A stretch of 64,000 nt of DNA from Aquila chrysaetos chrysaetos (lineage: Eukaryota > Chordata > Aves > Accipitriformes > Accipitridae): contig NC_044004.1 in the NCBI RefSeq assembly GCF_900496995.4, positions 82,281,538 to 82,345,537 on the forward strand, read 5' to 3'. A model generated the notes under the pieces. It worked only from the letters and a program-made list of their open reading frames with translations, did not search any database and was not told the origin of the DNA. This document shows, piece by piece, positions 1-12,315 of this stretch (positions within the stretch are counted from its first letter, which is position 1; each line of letters starts with the position of its first letter). Made by a program: the position numbers and the translations under genes.

Positions 1-3000
1 GCGTTTCAAGGGCAGCACTTGGTCACCAGCTGTTGTCTAGGATGCTGTGGCTTTTTGTACAGCAGAAAAAAAATGATTTGTGGTTGAATTTCAAGTTTGG
101 GGACTGTTTTCTGCCAAGCAGCCCCCCCCCCCCACCGTTTCCACTGTATGTTATTCTCTTTTTCTTTCCACTGGTCCTGTTACGCACCACTCAACAGCTG
201 CTGCATTTAATCCCAGAAGCTGTAGTTGGTAGCGAGCAAAGTGATCTCCATATAACCTCTATCTTACTCATAAGTGTGCATTATGAAGCTTAACCGATGG
301 TAATAAAATGTTTTGCTTTCAACATGTGGTCCCTGTAGTCCAATGTTCCCGTCTTTAGGCACCGTCATTACAGCAAGGCGATGTATTGGAGTTATTCTGC
401 TGCCCCCCAAGAACGTGTCTCGTAATGCTGGATACAGGCATCATCGACGTCTAGCAACGCGTGTGGATACATAGCGAGGAGAGATGGAGAACACCGAGCA
501 GAGCCCGTGCTGCAATACCAAGTTGGTGGTACTGGTTGTGGCATCCCCAGGTAGACACAGCAGCTGCGGTCGTGAGGTCCCTGTGAATAAATTTGTCACG
601 TACACGTTGCTCCCCTTGACGTGTTTGCTCTTTGATGAAGACCGTTTCTTGATGGTCGAGGAAAAACTGCTGCAATGGGAGGACTTGCCGAGGCGCTTGG
701 TGTCTTGCCTGGCTGTGACCCAAAGGTGTAGGTTCACGTCTCCATGAGATAGTCGCGCAGTGCAATCTTGTGTTAGAGCCTCTTCGGGCACTACGGTGGT
801 ATGTGGGGGGACAGAAACAGGTTGCATGCCTCCTATTTGGGGTCCTTTTCATCCCTTTCACAACTGCTCTGCAGGTTCATGGTTTTACACATTGTTTTTT
901 TCTTTCCTGCATACAAAAAAGGGCATTTTTATGTCATCCTGCATGATGGATATTTTTGTGCGAGGGGGGAAAAGGTGCTTCTCGTCCACGTTTAAGTAAT
1001 TATACAAAATGCAGAAAGTCTGCATTTGGAATTTCATTTTGGTTTACACATCATTGATGCTTTTATTGAAAGCATTTTTTCACATGTAAGTCATGCAAAG
1101 GTCATGTGATTTTCCTTCTCTAAACCGAAAGCATGAACTTCAAAGCAGGGATCTCCAAGCATCATTTCTGTGGTACGGTGGGTTGCATTAGCCCTACAGC
1201 TGGTATTTGTTGAACAGGATGCCGTTTCCCATACTTGAAGTTTATAGCGTTTAGTTTCAAAGCGGAATTTCCCAGGCAGAGCACCCCCAGAATGGTAGCA
1301 GTATGTACCTAAATATATAGCTTTTTCAGGCAACGATAACACAGCCTTTTCCTGGAGATTGCCATTTTGTAAATAAGCTTCTTCTTGAGCAGCGTGGCTA
1401 GGACTACAAAAGATGGATGATTATTTCTTCCCGGAATCGGTCTTCCGCTGCAGGATCTGTTTTTTGTTGCGATAATTAGCATAGAATTAAAAATGGCCCT
1501 GCATCTTCAGTTCGCATTATGCCTCTGATACCGAGCGATCTGGGATCGCATTTTACTTGGCAATAGGCTTTGTCTGGGAATCACTTTATTCACCGCTGAA
1601 AATCAGCATTTAATTGTGGTGCACAGATATCTGTAGGCTTCGACGCAGCAAAAGCCTCCGCCTCCAAAAATAAAACATTGCTTCTAATAAACTTTCAAAT
1701 GAGGTGTTTTTTGGAGACTGGAAAAGTTGCCAAGAATATTTAGATGAAAAACTAGCATGCTGGCTGAAGCGGGATTTTACAAATGCCTTTAAAATCCACA
1801 GCTCAGGCTGAAGGTAAGGTCACAGGCTAGCACACAGCCTTTTCTCCCAGAAAACCTGTAATAGCTTTTCTTTTTTAAAATTTAACAGGGTTGCCAGTCC
1901 AGGTGGAGGCAAAATTGCAGGGAGTCTCAGACGTGGCCAATGGTGTGTCCTTAGGACAAACTAAGGCAGCAAAAATACAACATGATGTGAAAACTTCCTG
2001 GTGAGAACAGTGCAGGAAATTACTGAGCAATTTGACGCAGTGTCCTAGCATTAGATTTATTATCCACTTCCAAATCATCTGCCAAACGTCCTTACAATCG
2101 GAAGACAGGAAAGAACATGTTATAAAAAGACGTGGAAAATGAGCAGTTTTGGTATGGGAGTTTTCGCGCTATATGTAAGTTTTCGATACATACAATGTTT
2201 GGGTTTGGTCTCAATGTTGAGGTCAACGGTACTTAAACCAAATGTTATCCCAGCACCTACGTGTAGGAAATGATGATATATGCCAGTCTCACAAGATCAG
2301 GCTTCAATACGGTCCTGCAAGATGCTCCTTTGCCCAGCATAAAATGCTCAACAATGGCTTTTAATCCTGCAAGACTCCACCATCATTTATGATAAAGCCG
2401 TGGTGTGCCAGCGGGCACACTTCTCCCCCGTAGCGCTTGCTCTCCTTCGCTGATGGACTTGTTCCTCGCCTGGGTGGCAGGGTCGTAGCCACGTACACGC
2501 GCTTGTGTGCTTTCCCCAGACCTTGCTGGCTTTGGCAACCAGACTGGATATGTACCATTTCAGCAGTTTTCTTGTTATCTGGATTGTGGACTGAGATGGT
2601 TACGTTTCCCCGCCGTACACCTGCAGAAATCGCAAGCCCAGCTCGCTGCGGGGCACCACCAGTCTCGCGCTGCCCTTCCCCAGCTCCCACATCTTTTCCA
2701 GGCTCCATTCTTTCCGGTTGTATGTCTGCAAAGGTGGATCTACATCTATAGCCCCTGGAAGCGGAACCTTGCTTTTTCCTTGTTTAAATACAGGTCTTTG
2801 TGGCAGTAGTGGAAATAAGCGACCTGGGTTTGTAACTCTTTTTTTTTCCCCTGGGGTATCAGTGTTATCTGCTTCTGAAAAACCGTCTCCCTAGTGCTTG
2901 CTCTCTGATTAGGAAAATGTCTGCAGCTGTACATGAAGCATACCCAACATACCCTGCCAACTCCAGCAAGTCAATAGTTTTGTTTTAAAAAGAGCTTTCT

Positions 3001-6000
3001 CCACATAAAAGATTCGTACCCATCTCAGACGCACCAGATGCTGGACAGCCAGATGTTGCCTTGTACAACACCTGGGAGAGTTGACGGCGATGCCTGCGGG
3101 GCCGGGGGAGCCGCTTAGGCTATTCAATGACTTTTTTTTTGGAGTGCCTACTGAAACATAGTGAGAATTGAAGGTCTGGTTTCCCCTTTGTCATTTGCCA
3201 CTTCTGTTTTGGGAGGAAACACCCTGTTTTTGCAAGCGCTGAGCTGCTGAGATAAGGGGACGAAGGGCACTGCTGGAGCATGTCCCAGCTTGCAAGGAGC
3301 CGCTTCCAGCTCAGGGTGAGGACTGGGACCAACACAGACCTTAGCGGGGAGATTTTCTGCACCCTGTTTCCAGTGAGCGGAGTCGTTGCTTTTCCAGCAC
3401 GAGTATAAAGGTAGGGTTGGGCTTGCAGCTCGACGCAAGGGAACAAAAAAGCAGATGTCAGCAATTGGAAGAGGTGATGGGGCAGTCAGTGGGAAGCGCG
3501 TGTTTTAAAGAGAGAAAGGGGAAGTGCCTGACGTCCATCGGGATGAATCCTCCTTTTCCAGTCTCTTTCCAGGAGCGTGCTGATCCAAAGTCCTTCTCTG
3601 GAGCGTTTTCCTTCACGAAAATGAAGACGGGACATTAGGAACGTCAGTGTTTACTAGACCACCTTCATTGTCTTGTTCTTGCATTAATTGTCCTTTGACT
3701 GGTAGGGTGGTTAAGAGAAAAAAAAACAGCTTAATGCATAGTCAGAAAGCTAAAAAAAAAAAAGCAAACCACAAATAAATAGGTAAATAGGCTAACTGTA
3801 TGATAGCGTGTAAAAGGAGGCAGTCTGCGGTGCGACTCCTCTGTAAAGTGCATGATAAGCATTGGCGAAGCTTGTTGCAGACACTGGGCAGGCTTTCCAG
3901 GGTTGCTTTTGCTAGACTTTGAGTATCATAGTTGCAAAGACTCGTAAATGTTCCGAGAGACTCTTGGTTTTGGGGTGGGGTTTTTTTTCGTAAGCTGTGA
4001 CCAGTTGCTTTCTGAATGGGTTTGTAGTGATGGAGTTAATGGAGCTGTTCTTTATCGTAACCTAAAAGGTGTCAGTCGTTTGCTCGTATGTGTCCACAAG
4101 CTGAGCCGTAGCATTATGCATCTCTCCGCAATGGTGTGATTTGAAGCACTTTTGGTGTGGCATGTGCAGTTGCAGTGCTGTCTGTTTTTAATTTCACCCC
4201 TAGCTATCCCCCGCATTCTGGCTGTGTTTCGGACACTGAACCAAACCGACTTTGAAACTAGCACTTTAAGTACTAGTAGTCACTTTGCTTCTGACTATAT
4301 TGAGCACTGCACTTTTGTAAGTACTACTAGCACTGAGTTTTGAACTGTTTATTTTCCCCAGTCTATTTAGCCTCTTAGGCGCGGTGTTAATTACTTAGGG
4401 GCCATCAGAAGATAATTTTGAGGTGTACGTGACCACTGTCTGGTGCCTGACTTCCATTACATATGCATTAGCGATTTTATAAATTAGGGAACTAAACCCA
4501 TCCGAGCTTATTTGACACAACAGGACGAACATCTAAATCCCTGACGTCCAGGCAGACGTGGTTGTTGTAAACTTTGAGGTCATCCGGAGACCCAAGCGCA
4601 TGGCTTTTAAAAACACCAAAGATACAGGAGAAGTCTCAAAAGGGATCGGGATGGTGCAAGAACGTCTAATTTACACTTGGAATTGAGCGGACCGCAGGAT
4701 GCAAAGCAGACCCGGAGTGAGAAGCGTAGGGCAAGACGCTCTTGGTTGTGGTACGAGACCCCGGTCTGCGTTAGTAGGGTGAGTCCATGGGACAGCGAAG
4801 TTAAAACCAGTCTAAGATGCTGGTATCACTAAAGACTGCGCTCAAGCCATTGCAATAAAAGCCATCATTGTGCCTGTACTGAAAGTGCTGTTAAGATTGA
4901 TTGTGGGCTTAAACTACAAAAGGTATTTTTAAGTCAAGAAACTTACAGATAATTTAGAAGATGGAGCATAATAACCGTGGGGTTTGCAGTTGAATTTGAA
5001 AAGCGGTGTTAGGAGTTGATCACATCTCGTGTTAGGAGGCAGTTCACATGTGCATCGCTATTCTTGTTAAATTCCTGTGGTATTTCAGGATGGATGGTCA
5101 GGGACCAGAACTCCCTTCCAGCAAGAAATCAGTAGGGTAGAGTTTGTAGTAAACATAGTCATAAATCTCTCGGATTTGAAATGGGATGATTATCCCTGGG
5201 ATGCAGAATAATCCGGGGTTTGATGTCCCAAACCATCCACTCTCAACCAACTGATGGTGTTTTGCTTCTTTAAAAGCCCTCGTGGGTTTTCCATAGCAGC
5301 AAATAAATCACAGTGGTCGCGAGAGTGCTGCGTTTCCTTCACGCTGGGGTACCCACACTTGGGACTCCTGCTCATCCTTGTTGACGAGCCAATAGTTGAT
5401 CCAAGTCCTTCTCTGGCGATACTCCTTGACGGGAGTTTCTCCCCGGCGATACTTGATGGATAAACCCCGCCGTTACAGCATGATCAGTTTGAATGGAGAG
5501 AAGCGAATTAGTTCTTCTCCTTCACTGCTAGCAAGCGGACATGATGAAAATAACCTTCAGCAACAAAAAAAATAGGTGTATTGGGTTTGCTTGTTGCAGC
5601 AGATGGAAGTATTTTTCTTGACCAGCTCCAGTTTTGGTGGCTGGTTTTGCTTGGGTTCAATTCAAGCTTCCTTCTTCGATAGACCTTCATGGGTTTGGGT
5701 ATTCAGTGGGAGTTGAAGGTGGTTAAAAAACACAGACCTCGAGCAGCCCAAAGTATTATGCTCTTATGTCCTCTATTGTTGGATTTAAAAATGGAAATGT
5801 AAATAGAATCCAAATTTTTCTTTTTTTTTTTTTCTTTCTCCCCCCAGCCAAATTAACCCTGCAAACCTAGCTTTAAAGAAATAGCCCCTGGTGATGTTGC
5901 TGCTATATCTGAGCCCCTCAAAATGATAGCAGCAGAGGGGACGGTCTCTTCAGAAAGTACCTCGGTGACTGAGAGTTTACATCCCGCTCACTGTCACGAG

Positions 6001-8490
6001 GACATAGGTGAACGCTTTGGAAAATTCAACCCCCCAGCGAGCTCACTTGAGTTCTTGGAAATTAAGCTTGCAAGAAAGGGGGACGTGGAGCAGGTCTTTT
6101 GTTTGTTTGTTTGTTTTTTTTCCCCCACAGGTGTAGTTTTTTGCCCCTTAGAGTTGGCATCTCGTCCTTCGGGAGGGTAAAAGTAAGCGTTTTCTCCTGC
6201 GTGGCACATGTGAGGCCCGAATGCAAAGCCTAGCACAGCACCTCTCACTTTGGAAGGACCTTTTAGATGGAAAAAAGCTCTTGTAGGGATTTTTTAGTTC
6301 TTTGGGCTTTAAGATGGCTCATGGGAAGCGCATCGTAACGACACACAGGCAATGTTTTACCGACCTTTTCTTTTTCTCCAAGAAAGACTTTTTAATTTGC
6401 TTCAATAGTTTAGAGTTTGTTTCCTTCAAAGTCTTTTTGGACCCATGCAAATGCCCTTGAAATGAGTCAAGTTTATCAAAACAAATTGTGCATTGCAGGA
6501 AGCAGTCTCAAAATGCGCACAGACCCATGCACCTATCCACGTGTACGTGCATGTGTGTATGTGTGTGTTTACATAGAGATAGATATATTATTTCCCCAAC
6601 CATTCCTTTTTTTTGGGGGGTTGGTTTGTTTTTTGGGTTTGTTTTCCCCCACCCCCCAAGATATTAACCAAAAGGTGTTTTAAAGTCATGGCATGAAAAC
6701 TCCTAAATGTAAATCTGAGTACCTTGTGATGCTAATTAAGAGGTTTTTCTGAAACTTTATGTGATGCTTACTATTTTTCTTAGGAAGTTTTGTTTAATGT
6801 TAGATCATTGTTCTGGAGGATGTTGGTCCTACTGGCATTAAACTAATGGAAATAAAATGCATGTGTTACAAGTGTAGAAACGGTGAAGAATTAAGTGTGA
6901 ACTTACTGTACGATACCGATTCTGTTTTCAAACAATCTGTTTTGCTGTTCAATAGTTGACATATGGAAATGCCAATGTACTGTAATTTAGCACTTTTCTA
7001 ATGGACCCTGTTCTCACTACACCCGAGGGAAGAAGTGGGTTTGGCGTGGGGCCGTCCGAACTCAACCTCTGAACCTTTTCTGTGTGTTTCGGCACCAGAA
7101 TTGGCCAGGGGGAAACTCCAATTTGAGGTTTTCTCATCGGTTCGGTGGCCGGTGTGGGGCGGAGGGGCGGTGGCTCTCCATTTCCCTGGCCAAATCAGGA
7201 CAATTTGGGTGAAGACCTCGCTGCAGGAGATGGACCGGCAGCATCCCAGTCCAGCACCACATCCCCCCAGGAGCCAGGCTGGGGACGGGCTGTCTGAGCT
7301 GGGGTGGAACAGACATGCATCTGAAAAGCAGCTGAAGCAATCTGCAGACCCTGAAATGAAAAGGCAGAAGGGTTAAACTACCAGCCACCTCCCTCCGGCC
7401 CAAAGCCTCCTTTCCTAGTGTTAACAGGGTGCAAAGTGTTACTTGTCATGTACTGTACTGAAAGGGTTAATTGATCAGTGACTGTATTGTACTGTATGAA
7501 AACTCATGAATTGCCTTGTATTGTTTCTAATGGACTGTACCATGTCCCCCCACCGCCCATTCCCAACCTGTCCCCAGGTTTTCCAAATGACGCATGTTAT
7601 CAGTTAGGTCCTCCAAACTCTCTGGTGCTAACTCTTCTGTATCCGATGGTGCTTCTGTGGATGCTAACTGACGACATGCCGATCCAGAGCTTGAAGTTCA
7701 CAACGTCTTTATTGTCTGTTTGTATGAAGTCGACACACACACGCACGCTCACGAAAGAAAAAAAAAAAAGATAAACTTGAATTTGTTTCAGAGCATCATT
7801 GACAATCTAATGTTTTCTATGTCTGCTTTTATTTGGGATGGCTTTTCTAGAAAGCAGCGCGCCAGCACCTTCGCGCCAGGAGGGGATTTCGTCCCGTTCA
7901 CGCCGCGGCAGCTCCTCCGGCATCTGAGGTGAGCTGCTCCCTCGCTGGCTTTTCAGGCTCGGCCGCGGGAAATCGATCCATCAAGAGCCAGCGAGGAAGA
8001 GGAGGTGCAGGTGCCTTCAAAGATGCCCGACCCTAAAAAGCAGCTGGCATCCCCGTGACCGCCCCATCTATACGTAGGTGGTAGGTGGGCACCGAGGGTC
8101 TCGGAGGGGAGGAACCCGCCCCTTGCTTTGTGGCAAGAATTGGCTTTTTATGAGAATGGAGGCAGAAAATTGAGTCAAGGGGAGCCGGAGCTCCCAAAGG
8201 CACCTTCATCTCTTTCCGGCATCGCTCATCTCTGCTGGCAGAGGAGCCGCCTTCCGAGCCTGGGGTTTTGCAGGTGTCACACATCTCGGATGGCGTGAAC
8301 TGACCCATCCCCTCCCAAACCTCCCCGTCCCCGATGCGAGCTGCTTTTTGGACAAAATAAAATCTGACTATATTTTATATCGATTTGAAAACGAAGTCTG
8401 ATATTTACCCCTGTTCTCAACTGAATTTGCATATTGTTGTTTGCCACGATACTTGTTCTGTCTTAAAATAAATTTGCTTACTTGTGTAGT
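1..8490 (+). other. Non-coding stretch, possible long 3' UTR of an upstream + strand gene (PURG by synteny)
   Basis: No exon or convincing ORF is visible in these 8.5 kb on either strand. The DNA is moderately AT-rich, with T-rich runs and no obvious interspersed repeat. The right end looks like a mRNA 3' end: AATAAA motifs occur near 8,356 and 8,466, the second followed by a GT-rich stretch. In human the gene next to TEX15, in the same orientation, is PURG, so a PURG 3' UTR is a reasonable guess. No PURG coding peptide was found, so this rests on position only. Plain intergenic DNA is the alternative. Confidence 0.3.
8466..8471 (+). promoter_or_regulatory. Candidate polyadenylation signal (AATAAA)
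   Basis: AATAAA followed within about 15-40 bases by a GT-rich stretch, the usual arrangement of a cleavage and polyadenylation site. A second AATAAA lies about 110 bases upstream. The transcript it would end is not identified. Confidence 0.4.
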
Positions 8491-8499
8491 CTTAACTGT

Positions 8500-9865
8500 C
8501 TGCTCTGATTCTTATAATCGGATTTATTGCCGCTCCCAGGTGCCTGCATGGTGGCTCTCCTTTGGGTGCTTCCCATGAAGGCGAGAAGGAAATCTGCCTG
8601 CCCGGGAGGGGAAATAATTTCAGCCGAGACTCAGACTATAAATGTTTCTCTCTCGGTTATCTTGCATTGATCTCCCCAGGGCTTTTCAATTTGACGCCCT
8701 TTAGTTTTTTTCCAGTCTTTCATCATCAGACCCTTCTATCCGGTAAGTGCGCGACAGAGGAACGGCTGAGCTTTAGCCTGCTTAATTTAAGAGATTAAAT
8801 TGTTGCTAACTCGTTTCTTGAGGGTAAGTCATTTCCGACGGCAGTATTTTGCATTTGAGAATGAAGGGATTTATGGCTATGAGCTCGCTGAAAGCAACGA
8901 GCAGCCGAAAGCTGTGGGTATCGGCACCAGCATCTGACACCAGTTCGGTCTTACGGCACGTTGCGTTAGCGGGAAGCTGGCATCAGTCATTGGAGACGTT
9001 GCGGCAGAAGGCAGTGTCCTCAAAAGGCTGGAAAACCAATTTGCACATGCGTTTCCAGGGACGTAATCAAATCAGCCAGTGGGTTCAATAAAAGGAGTAA
9101 GCAAATATTCCAGATTTGTGTGCGTTTGCAAACAAAACCTGTTGCAAGGCTCTCAGGTTTTGAGGGTTTTTTCCCCCCAAAAAAGCTATTTTTGGATTAA
9201 AAATGTTGCGGGCTGCTGCAGGAGGGCATTTTATATTCCCTTAAAGATGTATCTGTATCTAAGAGGAACATTTCAGGGGCGTCCGTGTGAGAGCTTGGGC
9301 TGTCACCCTTCCTTCCCATCGGAAACTGTCCCTGTGCATATGTTATGGCCATAGAGTCCCTTTTCAGTGATTTATCCCCCTCTCCAGGCACTGTCCCCCC
9401 TCTCTTTGCTTCTTTCCTCCTCTCTGACCTCTCTCCGGCTTTTTTTCCCAGTTTATCAAGGTTTTGTAGATGTTTGCGGCTGCTCCTCGCAGTACGAGCA
9501 GCACTGCCTATGGTGATGGACGCCGGCACGGGAAGGAGGGAGCAGAGATGAATCCCATGGGGAGAAGCTGGGAACAAGAAGCCTGGCTTTGCGGAGGATG
9601 CTGTCAGGTACGTCTGCCTTCCAACCTCAGCAAAAATGCAGTGTCTGCGCCCCGAAATCCTCCTTTGTCGCCTTTTAGCCTCAAATCGGGGGTCGGTGGG
9701 CTCTGCTTAGTCCCCGGGAGTGCCGAGCATTGGTGCGTCACTCCAAATTATGCAGATTTGCTTCCCCAGCTGATTTTCGGTGTCTGCACCCTTCCCCGGG
9801 GCAGCTCTGCTGGCGCTGCCTCTCCCACGGCCATGCCACCGCTGTCACGAAAGCGCCGGGGCTCA
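8500..9865. other. Intergenic, nothing recognised
   Basis: No exon, known repeat or regulatory motif was recognised here. Short ORFs are present on both strands, but none has a family resemblance or splice context. Confidence 0.5.
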
Positions 9866-9869
9866 GCGG

Positions 9870-10475
9870 CGGGTGCTGCGAAAGAGGTGCGGGGTGACAG
9901 GGGGGTGCGGGTCCCTGGCGGGGGGGTGACACAGATCCATGCGTGGCACGGGGTGAGGGTACGCGTGGGGGGTATGGGGTGCCCCGTCGTGGGGTGCAGG
10001 GGTCCTGGGATGCGTGCGGACACGGGTTGAGGGGACACAGGAGAGAACGAGGTGCCCCACAGTGGCATGTGAGGGGCCCCAGGGTACCCACGCAGCGTGG
10101 GGTGAGGGTGCGGGGTATGGGGTACGCTGCTGTGGGGTGTAAGGGGTCCTACTGCGTGTGTGTGACGTGGGGCGGGGGGGGGGGGGGACGGTTGGGGGCA
10201 CGTGGGGCCAGGGTGCCCTGCTGTGGGGTGGTGCGAGGAGCCCCGGGTTGCACGTGTAAGGTCCTGGGGGGCTTGGGGTGCACAGGAGACGTGGGGTGGG
10301 TGTCGGGGGAGCCTTTGGGGGGGAAAGGGACAGTGGGGGGGGGGGGTCGCGTGTGGGTGCACGGCGGGGCAGGCAGGTCCGCATCCTCGTGCCCCTGGGC
10401 ACCCCGATGCTCCCCTGCACCCTCCCAGGGGTGAGGTGCCCTTTGGGGGGCACCCAGAGCAAGTCACGCCGGGGC
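9870..10475. repeat. G-rich degenerate minisatellite
   Basis: The + strand is strongly purine/G-biased, with many runs of three to twelve G. A segment beginning gggtgagggt near 9,951 recurs near 10,100 with the same following order (a GGTATGGGGT-like motif, a TGGGGTG motif, then GGGGTCCT), giving a period of about 150 bp. A weaker third copy follows near 10,205. The composition keeps long frames open on the opposite strand, but these have no domain and no splice context. The G runs could form quadruplexes; that is inference. Confidence 0.7.
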
Positions 10476-10479
10476 CATC

Positions 10480-11380
10480 TGAGACCCATCTGGCAACCCC
10501 TCCACCCGTGGAGACAGGGACGGTGCCACCAGGAGCTCTTATTTTCCAGGGTGGAGTAAGTCCCTGCAGTAAAAGTTGCAGCAGGGGAAATTCGGATGGG
10601 CCCGAACGGGCCAAAAAAAGAAGGGAAATTCAAGTAGCTCCTTTTTGCTTCGTGGGTTTTATTCCCCCAAGCGAGGACAGCTACTAGAAACCGTGTGATG
10701 ACTCTAGTCCGAGGACATGTCCTGGTTTGTGCACCCTCAGCTGCTGACAGAAGAAAGGACTTTACTGATTTATTTATTTTTTCACTGTGTGGGTTTTTTT
10801 CCTCTCTAAAACACAGGAATACACCGCTCTCTGGGACGCAGTGGATAACCCCTGGCAATGCCTTCCATAGGTGGTGGTGGCAGTAAGTAATTATTTCTGA
10901 TTTGGGTTCCCTTGCGTTTTGTATCATGCCCTAAAAGTCCAAGCTTCAGTGGAAAAATCAGAAAAATAAGAAAGCAAAGGTACCCAATGAGTGGTTTAAT
11001 GTTACAGAGCCAGCACTTACTTATTTTTCCGTGGCCTTTTATGCCACTTTCACCGGCATTGCCTTTTCAGAAGGTTTTAGCGCAGAAATTATTAGATTTC
11101 AGAGAAGGTAGTGGAAAATCCACTCGCTAAACACTGGAAAGCGCCAGAGGCCGGGGGCTGTTGCCCAGCAGGATCTCCAGGCAAACAAGCCCCAAAAAAG
11201 AGAGAAAACCAACCTGGCACCCCGAGCAAATCTGCTGTTTCTGGACAGGGAGGTGGGAGTCTGGTACCACCCAAAATTCAGAGGCCAGAGCTGCCGGCTG
11301 CCCCGGCTCCTAACAGAGATGCTCTCTGCAAAGGCTGCCTTCACCAAGACTTGCACATCCGCAGCCCCGAGGGGATCGTT
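10480..11380. other. Intergenic or decayed upstream part of the TEX15 relic
   Basis: Short open stretches occur (for example 11,111-11,392 in another frame), but none could be matched with confidence to TEX15 or anything else. If TEX15 once had its usual very large exon here, its upstream part is no longer readable. Confidence 0.4.
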
Positions 11381-11382
11381 CT

Positions 11383-12315
11383 TTGGCCCTGAGCATGTAT
11401 TTTTTGAGGCAGCTAAAAGCCTTGTTGGGAAGAAGGATGTTTTTAGAAAAGGCTGCTGAGGAGGAGAAGAGCCAGCTTCTCTTTGAACTCGACGAGGAGG
11501 CCCTGTCCAAACCCAGTGAGGTCTGTCAGCTTAAAACTGGAAAACCCCGTAACAGGATGGATAAGAAACATCAAGCCCCAATGTTGAGTTGTGATGAAAG
11601 TCCCACCCAGGAAAATCCCGATTTCACATCCTGATACTTGCTGGAAGAAGCCCACCCTCCGGATCTCGGGAAGGTGCAGACACTAACGGTGAGATGTAGG
11701 GAGCATTCTGAGACCCTGAAAAAGTATTTTCAGATTTTGCAGGAGGAAGGTGTAAGCACCCTCTTGATCGCCGATGAGAACACACTGGGCACGGTGAAGA
11801 AAGGCAACCTTAGTACTGCCATCGTAAAGCCAGAAGCTGTTGAGACCCATGCTGAGGTGGCCGTGATGTGTGAAACAGTTCTCTTCCTAAAGAATTCAGT
11901 AGCAAAAAAAGGAGGGGCAGAAAGATTTCAGAGCTTATTGTGGTTTGATTTTTCACTTCTCCCCGAGTTACTTGACTGCCAAGAGCAAATGGCTTCCTTC
12001 TCATTACTGAAAGATCATTGCAGAGAGACCGTGGGAAGAACAGTTGTGTTGGCCATCACCGGTAGCCAGCTAGACCACAACCACAACCGGTTTATGGGAT
12101 TGCTTGGACGTTTCAAGTCAGCTGCCAGGAAAGATTTGGGGAAAATGGCTCATACCATGAGAATGATGAAGACCATTGAGCACATGAAGTTTGGCTGTGC
12201 CAGGGAAGGGCACTCGGTCCTCTCGTTGCCCGTCCACCAAATGCTGAGGAATTGGAAGAAAATTTGCTGCTGTGAAATAAGGGGGACTGTGGCAGCTGAC
12301 CTGCCCAGCAGCTGA
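11383..12315 (+). pseudogene. TEX15: TEX15-like fragment, probably a pseudogene
   Basis: One reading frame runs from about 11,383 to 12,315, interrupted by a single TGA at 11,632-11,634. Downstream of it the peptide carries stretches I recognise from the conserved TEX15 domain: KYFQILQEEGVSTLLIADEN, then GTVKKGNLSTAIVKPEA, MCETVLFLKNSVAKK, LLWFDFSLLPEL and RKDLGKMAHTMRMMKTIEHM. Compared with my memory of the mammalian domain, roughly 75 residues are missing between the FSLLKD and the RFMGLLGRFKSA segments. TEX15 acts in germ cells, in meiotic recombination and in piRNA-guided transposon silencing. Its position just upstream of PPP2CB in the same orientation matches human 8p12, which supports the call. 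The internal stop, the internal deletion and the absence of the usual multi-kilobase exon suggest a relic. A shortened gene whose exon begins after the stop cannot be excluded. Confidence 0.68.

Noticed and set aside
33-293. Small ORF at the left edge
   Set aside because: It runs through a C homopolymer, has no homology, and lies in DNA that looks like UTR or intergenic sequence.
9863-10927. A 354-codon minus-strand ORF
   Set aside because: It is the C-rich complement of a G-rich minisatellite. The peptide is Pro/His/Thr-rich repeat without homology.
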